DNA of 64,000 nt. Origin: Physella acuta (Eukaryota > Mollusca > Gastropoda > Physidae). The translations under genes were made by a program, and so were the position numbers. Shown piece after piece: positions 57,601-64,000 of the stretch. Each line of letters begins with the position of its first letter. The stretch's first letter is position 1. The notes beneath the pieces are model-generated. The model was given only the letters and a program-made list of their open reading frames with translations, made no database searches and was not told where the DNA came from. The stretch lies in the NCBI RefSeq assembly GCF_028476545.1, contig NW_026732698.1, positions 1 to 64,000 of the forward strand. Direction: 5' to 3'.

Positions 57601-59830
57601 AGAAAATGTTCAAGTAAAATATGTACACGTCTACTTTAAGCGTATCCAAATTCAACTTGACAACCTAAGAAGGTAGAGCGTTACAGTTATGGTAAAAAAA
57701 AAGGCGTAAAAAAATGAGAGTATTTTTAACCCGACTGTACATCAGCTATGCGCTAACCTGCAAATCTAATTAACAAGCAACTATGCTTATCACCTTTCAC
57801 CACAGCCATCTTATACATAACCCAATTAAAGAAGTGCATATCTCACACAACATCAAACTCATGCTTAACTTAATGATCTACCTTTTATAATCTTACACGA
57901 CATTCAAGCTAAAAAAAAACGCTATAATCAGCTTGTATTGTTTAGTGTAAGTGAGCTATCGCATTAGGAAGCTCGCATTTTTTGGCTGTGTTCATCTTTC
58001 TCTTTAATGCTAGAAAGCTTTTGGGTGTTCTGAAGGTTGCTTTAACGATAAAGTAACTCAATTATAGTTTTACAAGATAAAAATGGCGAGAAGAACAATT
58101 ATTACTTATGTTCGTTACCGTTGAACCAAATAAATATATAAATAAAAATTTTATGTCATGTTATTTTTAGGTTTTGCGTTAGTATTTTTAAATAAAAACC
58201 AAAATTGAGCGAACATGCCTTTTTGTTTGCTGAAAATTTTCACTGTAAATGCGCATGTCTTTTCACAATCAGACGATTTAAAATAAAGAGCATTAATTAA
58301 TGAACGACTGGTATTAGGTCTATATTTAGTAACATTACATATGTGGATCAACAAGATATTAATGAAATAGTTATGCAAATAACAACAAAACTAACATAGC
58401 TGATTACAAAAATATAACTCTTGAAATAAGGCGCGAACGTACAATACATTTATACAACTTTGGACACACCCAGCTAAACGTATCGTCTTGCGATATTGGC
58501 CAAGTTTAGTATTACTTTGACTTCCTGTTACGTTTTGTGGTTTTTTGGTGTGTGTGCCTGATCAATTTTCCTCTAACTGAACCAAACCTGACTTGCAATA
58601 TAATACCAGCTGTCTAGTCAACCTGCTATTGTCTAGACAAAAAAAATAATTAAAACCCATATCATTTAACGGCTCCTGTGTAATAATTACATGCCATCCA
58701 AATTGAAACCTTACATTAGAACTCGTCACAAACAAGATTATAAATTATTGTGTTAAGCCCCTGTTATTCAGATTACGGATTTTATTTTTTCTGTAGCAAA
58801 TTATTGGTTAAATACAAAAAGTTACTTTGAAAACGGAAATAATGTTGGATATTGTCATGTAATTTTAGTCCACAATTGTTTTTTTTTAGATGGGTAGTTA
58901 ACCATGAAATTCAAGAGAGATAACTCCAACCTCCCTACAATTCCCCAACACGAGTTATCCGCACCACAATTAAAGTAATTCCCCGTCACCTGTATCAACA
59001 CAGAAATGTAAGACCTAATACCTGTAACGTTATATAGCCACAATGTATGTTTGTTTTAATTACACTAACTTCACTAACATTTCAAAGTCTATGTACTTTG
59101 GCAAATTTAGCTCATGCGAAAAAAAAAACATCATGGAAGTGCCAAGTTGACGTATTTTGTATTTTTTTGTTGTTGTTAAACCTAGAGATTCATCGATTCT
59201 CATGTTACCTAAATACACCTTGTTTTTAATCGTTTGTAATGAGTTCTTATGCTAATGACTTCCCGCCGTTTTTTTAGTGGCTCTACAGGCAATGTTAAAT
59301 CGATTTAATTAGGTTTTCAATTGCGCTAATTACAGTTTTAGTATTTCACTTAGCTAATGATATTTTCTTAAAGTTCAGCTGATGTTGAGATTATTTAACC
59401 CATAATGCACTACATGGGTTTAGCATTCACCCAATATTGACGATTAGGATAATGCATAATATCCTCATAGTTTTATTATTTTTAAAGAAACTAAAAATGT
59501 GCCAAGCGTGTGTTTAAAATTCTTTTAGAGCGTATGTTCAGCCAATAGCTTCTAGCTAAATACATTTTGCTTATATTTTTTTTTTAAAGTTGCTATGTTA
59601 ATTACTGTGCATTGAGTTTGCGGTAGGTTTTCCCAATGAACTAAAACAAACTTTACAATACCATGTTATTCGCTAATTATGAATGTAGTGATTGGTTAAA
59701 AAATCTTATTGGTTTTTTAAATGTTCTAAGATAACTAGAGTGGTTATACTTTTCAATTACTACAATACCTATTATCAGAAGCTTTTCCCCGATAACCGAG
59801 ATATGCAAGTAACTTATTATTTCAGACCTA
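57601..59830. other. Intergenic, no gene seen
   Basis: AT-rich single-copy-looking DNA. Small open frames (for example 58151-58378 minus and 57132-57314 minus) show no recognised domain, start context or splice signals that would support them. Confidence 0.55.
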
Positions 59831-59835
59831 GCTGT

Positions 59836-59990
59836 TCATATGGCAAGTGACGTATGGTTCGTCTGTTTCCTTGACCTCGACATATAAAGGGATAGTGTAG
59901 TCAGCACTATGCCCAGCCGCCCATTACTTTCCCTAACTTGAGTGATGTCTCCATCAGAATAGTCTGGAATGAGAGACGTCTTGCGCTCTA
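59836..59990 (-). mobile_element. tRNA-derived SINE (family A), 3' part, minus strand
   Basis: Minus-strand order: TCAAGTTAGGGAAAGTAATG, GGCGGCTGGGCATAGTGCTG, ACTACACTATCCCTTTATAT, CGAGGTCAAGGAAACAGACG and CACTTGCCATATG. The tRNA-like head is lost. Confidence 0.75.
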
Positions 59991-60115
59991 GAGCCCGTGA
60001 TTAAGAAAAAACCCGCTAAAATCTCTATTCTTCTCTGCAGTTTTATAAAGTCTTGAGACCGGAGTAATACTAAAATAATCCAGTGCATAGTGTTTTATTA
60101 AGAAACAAGTATTTT

Positions 60116-60352
60116 TTTGAAAATGGTCTAACGGTAGAGCGCTAGACTGTCAAGCCAAAAGTCTCAAATTCGAATCCCGGTTCAAATCAGTAGAATGTCC
60201 ACGCTCTAATGAGTGCCGAACACACGTTAAGGAGACATAGGCGGCTGAGCATAGTGTTGGCTACACTACACTTTCATATACCGAGGTCTCTGAAACAGAT
60301 GAACTCTACTTCATCTGCCACATGTGTCTTGGGCTCGAACGGGAAAAGATGA
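60116..60352 (+). mobile_element. tRNA-derived SINE (family A), near full length
   Basis: Head AATGGTCTAACGGTAGAGCG, TCTCAAATTCGAATCCCGGT (B box), AATCAGTAGAATGTCC, GGCGGCTGAGCATAGTGTTG and CTCTACTTCATCTGCC, ending GAACGGGAAAA. Confidence 0.87.
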
Positions 60353-60483
60353 AAATAGGCATTACCGCGTGGCCTATTGTTAAATCGACAGATGAGGCTC
60401 GTTAGATGGGGGCAGCAACTCTTCTTGGAGAGACAACTCCAAAATCACACAACTGTTGCCTTGTAGTTTGTTCTTGGTTGACC

Positions 60484-60556
60484 AAAGGCTACGGTAGCAA
60501 ATCCAAAAAGAAAAGCAGGCTGAAATCGGAGTCAACATTCCCATTAAGAACGAAGA
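60484..60556 (+). mobile_element. SINE family B, internally deleted fragment
   Basis: AAAGGCTACGGTAGCAAATC and GCAGGCTGAAATCGGAGTCA match 20.5 kb, then the sequence jumps to ATTAAGAACGAAGAAGAG. Confidence 0.7.
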
Positions 60557-60956
60557 AGAGAATAAATTGGTCGTAATTTCTGTAATTAACTTATCCTAAG
60601 CAATTAATAAACATCGGCACTTACATAATTGTCTGTAACATCTCTAGACATCTCTACATGTAATTAACAACTAATCACCTTTTCTCATTTTCCCACACTA
60701 GTAAAACTCGCACTTTAAAAAAAACGCACCAAAAATGTTTGAACCTACGCCAAAGCGCTGATGGAGCACGACATTTTTTTTATTCAACAGATCTTAGCGA
60801 GAAAACAAACCTTCTATAACTCAGCCACACTGAGGTGTTGCACAGATCACGTGATTAATGCCTCGAGCAGATAGTCCTGTACACGCAGTTGGTCTACATT
60901 CATACAGAGTACTCACTCTTCATGTGTGCCGGTGTTTGTATTGTGTTATAAGTTTT

Positions 60957-60958
<2 letters not shown>

Positions 60959-60990
<32 letters not shown>
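60959..60990 (+). repeat. Poly(A) tract of about 32 bases
   Basis: Uninterrupted A run. It is flanked at a distance by the direct repeat TAAGTTTTCAA (60949 region and 61019 region), but no inserted body precedes it. Confidence 0.8.
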
Positions 60991-60992
<2 letters not shown>

Positions 60993-61048
60993 GAACGATA
61001 AAAAATAAACATCAACGTTAAGTTTTCAACGAAACTAATATCGAAAAA

Positions 61049-61302
61049 AGGACGGAGTGGTCTAGCGTTAGAGAGCTGGACTGCTAACCCGTAAGGCTCG
61101 AGTTCGAACCCGAGTTCAAGTCAGTAGACCGTCCCTGAGTCCACCCAACTCTGATGGGTGCCTAACTCACGTTAGGGAAAGTAAAGGCGGCTGGGCATAG
61201 TGCTGACCACACTATCTTTTCATATGCCGAGGTCACAGAAACAAGTGAACTCTACTTCACTTGCCCCATAGACCGTCAGGTTTGAAAGGGAAACTTTAAC
61301 TT
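61049..61302 (+). mobile_element. tRNA-derived SINE (family A), intact-looking copy
   Basis: The best family representative. A box TGGTCTAGCGTT and B box GAGTTCGAACCCG lie in the tRNA-like head. Then CCCTGAGTCCACCCAACTC, GATGGGTGCCTAACTCACG, GGCGGCTGGGCATAGTGCTG, CTCTACTTCACTTGCCCCAT and the short tail AAACTTTAACTT. A perfect 13-bp duplication TAATATCGAAAAA lies at 61036-61048 and 61303-61315, so the insertion is recent. SINEs encode no protein and depend on a LINE reverse transcriptase. Confidence 0.95.
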
Positions 61303-62513
61303 TAATATCGAAAAAGTGTTGATACTAGAAAACAGCTTTACGTATTTACTTGAATCAAATGTGTCGTAGTTTATTATTTTACAGTTAGCCTATTCTTTAA
61401 TAGTTGCGATTAAAGCCAAATTAAATGAAGTGTTAGTCTATAGTAGTACACATCAACGACACACAAACACACACTGGCACATACACATACACAAACTAAC
61501 ACAAACACACTCACATACACACATTCACGCATTCACAATTGGAGTTTAAACCCAATGTCACAGGAGCCGACTCTACATTCACCCCCGCTCCACACACACA
61601 CATGCACACACCTACACACCTACACACACCTACACACACACACTTACACACACCTACACACATACTACTCGCTACCTTGAACCTGTCTTGATTAATAATT
61701 ACCAAACTTCAGAAAAGAAGTGCGCTGCTGAGTAAAACGAAAGTTGGTTAATGAATAATTAAGTTAAGATTGATGAGATGGTACCAGGTAGACGAAAAAA
61801 AAGGTGCCGCATTCCTTGAGGCTAAAAATCGCTTGTATATGCAAAACATAATTGAAATAAATGTTGTGAAAATGTTTAGCAGTTAGATTGATTGCCTCGT
61901 TGAAAATAGGTTTTCATTTCAATACAAAGCTATATTCGTACATGATAAATTAGGATTCCATAATAAGATTTTCTTAATGAAGTGTTTGCTTTAAAAAAAA
62001 TGTTTTTTGATTTATAAAAGCGGAATCAAATTAGGCACGTTGTTAGAAAATTGGGGGAAAAACAATAAGAAAAAACTATAAAAAAAAACAACTCAAAGCT
62101 AATGCGGCGTGTTTGGAATCGGGGGTGTAGAGTGGGAGGTGGGTGTGTGGGGAGGGGGGATAAGTGTTTAGAATAGGCAGTGGCAATTTCTTACAGCGAA
62201 GAAATTCATGTCTAAAAAACCTCGTTTGTTGTTTCAAAGCAAATTCCAATCAAGATATTTCAGATAGGCATGCGCGGTTGTCCGCGTTGATGTAAAGGAA
62301 TTGTGGGATCGCCCTGTTGGGCACGCTCCAGTGCACATGCGGTGCTCCCGTGTTAAATCTCTTGCCCAGGGGAGTTTGGGGGGTGGTGGTGGGGGGTGGA
62401 AGTGGGGAGGGAAAACCAGCCCACGAAGGTGATGGTCTGCTGATGTCAGCATTTTAAAAAAAAATGTCCAAGAATACTTTGTGAACACTCTATAAACCAC
62501 ATTAAAACTAAGC

Positions 62514-62516
<3 letters not shown>
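61303..62516. other. Intergenic; CA-rich tract, possible promoter-like island
   Basis: 61458-61670 is CA/CACACC-rich. Around 62265-62350 a GC-balanced stretch contains GGCATGCGCGG (NRF1-like) and a CAGTGCACATGCGG segment; no gene is attached. Confidence 0.5.
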
Positions 62517-62586
<70 letters not shown>

Positions 62587-62625
62587 ATATATATATGTAT
62601 TTGTATAAAAGTATGTATATGTATG

Positions 62626-62686
<61 letters not shown>
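62517..62686. repeat. (TA)n compound microsatellite
   Basis: Two TA tracts (62517-62578, 62630-62686) joined by a TATG/TATT-rich middle. Confidence 0.95.
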
Positions 62687-62689
<3 letters not shown>

Positions 62690-63390
62690 TAATCAATATA
62701 TAGGCCAATTGAATATTATATTGTTTGTGTCCATGAAATTGAGAAATGTTATATGTTTGGTAGAGGAGATGCGGTACCTTATTCCATAAAAGTAAATCGT
62801 AGGCCTACATTTCGTTTGTAAATTGAACTACTTGCCTAGTCGACAAAAATAGAAATCTTACATAAATAAACTTGAAATCTAAAAACATCGCTAGAATTGA
62901 ATTTTTTCCTTCCATGTTCAATAGTCTCTCACGTAACAGAAACCCGACTCTTTCATTGGTCAATTTTAAAAAAAACTAAAAAATTTAGCCGTCAAGAATT
63001 CATACCTTACAAGAACCATCAATGCAAGCTTCATGTAGTATCGTATCGATAATTTATTGTTCGGTACTCGATAACAAACACACATGTACTTTAATCCTGG
63101 TCCATATCGATTACTCCTCCGATACTCGGACGACTGAATACCCCGTGCACGGCAGGGCGGAAGTCCGATACGAGAGTAACTCCATTCTGTTCCTGTAATC
63201 ATTGACACCCACCCCTGACGGTTCTAAATACTGAAGTGTTGCTGGCTTTTTCAAGCAGCGGTTGCTGAAGTGTATTATAATTTTTTTTTAAATTAAGAGA
63301 TTCTCAAATTATTAAGTATTAATTAAAGAATAATTTGAACGCTAGCTAGAGGAACACAGTAAAGATTCATATTTAGACCTACTGATCAAT

Positions 63391-63590
63391 TGGGAAGATG
63401 AAATAGAGTTTATATGTTTCTTGACCTAGGCACAATGTGTTCAGCACTTTGCCCAGCCTCCTTTACTTTACCCTAATGTGAGATAGGCACTCATCAGAGC
63501 TGGGTGGACTCAAGGATCGAACCGGAATTTAAACTTAAGACTCTCGGGTTAGTAGTCTATAGTTCTACCTGTAGGCCACTCCGTCCCATT
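63391..63590 (-). mobile_element. tRNA-derived SINE (family A), minus strand
   Basis: Minus-strand head GGACGGAGTGGCCTACAGGT, GAGTCTTAAGTTTAAATTCC (a weak B box), then CTTGAGTCCACCCAGCTCT, GATGAGTGCCTATCTCACAT, GGCTGGGCAAAGTGCTGAAC and CTCTATTTCATCTTCCC. Confidence 0.82.
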
Positions 63591-64000
63591 TGATGAACAT
63601 AGGGCCTCAGTCAAAGCTTTCCACTCCCCACAATAAAATAAAAAGAGGCCCCAAATTAATATGGGCATTACTTAATTTAAACATATATGCGCATATGCAC
63701 GATATATTCACAAACGCTATTACATTTACACAATTTACAAGAACAACAGCCGGTAACAATAAATTTTGTGAACACTCTCTTTAGTGTAGGTTGGACTTTG
63801 AAGTAATTGATGAAACGAAACTGAAAATTAATCGAGAATTGACAAATAGTAAGAAAACGTGTTGAATTTGACAAAAGTTGTGTATGAAACCTATCGTTTA
63901 TTCTTTTTTAAGTAAGTGAACGAAACTGGACGTTATAGAGAAATATAAAATAATGTCGTTAAAGAACTTGTTGAATTTGACACTATTTGTATATAAAACC
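63591..64000. other. Intergenic, no gene seen
   Basis: AT-rich. A weak direct repeat (GTTGAATTTGACA with a GTATATAAAACC/GTATGAAACC partner, about 63860-64000) may continue beyond the window. Confidence 0.45.

Noticed and set aside
60949-61029. Retroinsertion defined by poly(A) and an 11-bp repeat (TAAGTTTTCAA)
   Set aside because: There is no inserted body upstream of the A run, so the order does not fit target-primed insertion.
61049-61135. tRNA gene
   Set aside because: A and B boxes are present, but the head lacks a pairable acceptor stem and is followed by the same SINE body in many copies. All tRNA-like heads in the window were treated as SINEs.

Overview
The window is repeat-dominated, AT-rich animal genomic DNA, most likely from a gastropod mollusc. 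That assignment is inference. It rests on the metazoan COX6C protein, the TTAGGG telomere-type repeat, tRNA-derived SINEs, and the mix of long (TA)n tracts, minisatellites and short non-autonomous DNA transposons. There are no bacterial-type operons and no CRISPR array. Only one complete protein-coding unit is convincing: a COX6C homologue at 14092-14340 with the marks of a processed retrocopy. A second candidate is a 111-codon terminal exon at 20816-21151 of a protein I do not recognise. Most other open frames are read through tandem repeats or homopolymer tracts.

Layout. 1-5.1 kb: two G-run hAT-like elements, a 190-bp C-rich satellite and an (ACT)n tract. 5.1-14 kb: SINEs, 23-bp and 56-bp minisatellites and more G-run elements, one of them composite. 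14.06-14.78 kb: the COX6C retrocopy sitting inside the left arm of a palindromic MITE. 16-26.6 kb: minisatellites of about 60/121, 75, 31, 36, 19, 41 and 47/51 bp, the candidate exon, SINEs and a possible promoter island. 26.8-37.8 kb: four hAT-like elements with ends CAGAGGCGTAGCGAG and 8-bp target duplications, a second hAT family (CAGGGGTCGGCAACC ends), a long purine tract and an interstitial telomeric repeat. 38.288-41.015 kb: a 2.73-kb foldback element with about 750-bp inverted arms built from a 16-bp tandem repeat and flanked by a 9-bp direct repeat. 41.5-53.9 kb: a composite module (microsatellite, X, Y, optional hAT, Z) repeated four times plus a partial copy, interrupted by SINEs, a MITE and a possible solo-LTR fossil. 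51.65-52.88 kb: a tandem repeat of about 400 bp wedged between two modules. 54-64 kb: SINE-rich DNA with one promoter-like island and no recognisable gene.

No gene network can be read from the window. The interest lies in the mobile elements: nested insertions, two palindromic elements inserted at T-rich sites, mobile elements with internal G/C-run minisatellites, and a repeated module of unknown nature. Coordinates of repeats are by eye and may be off by several bases unless a target-site duplication fixes them.
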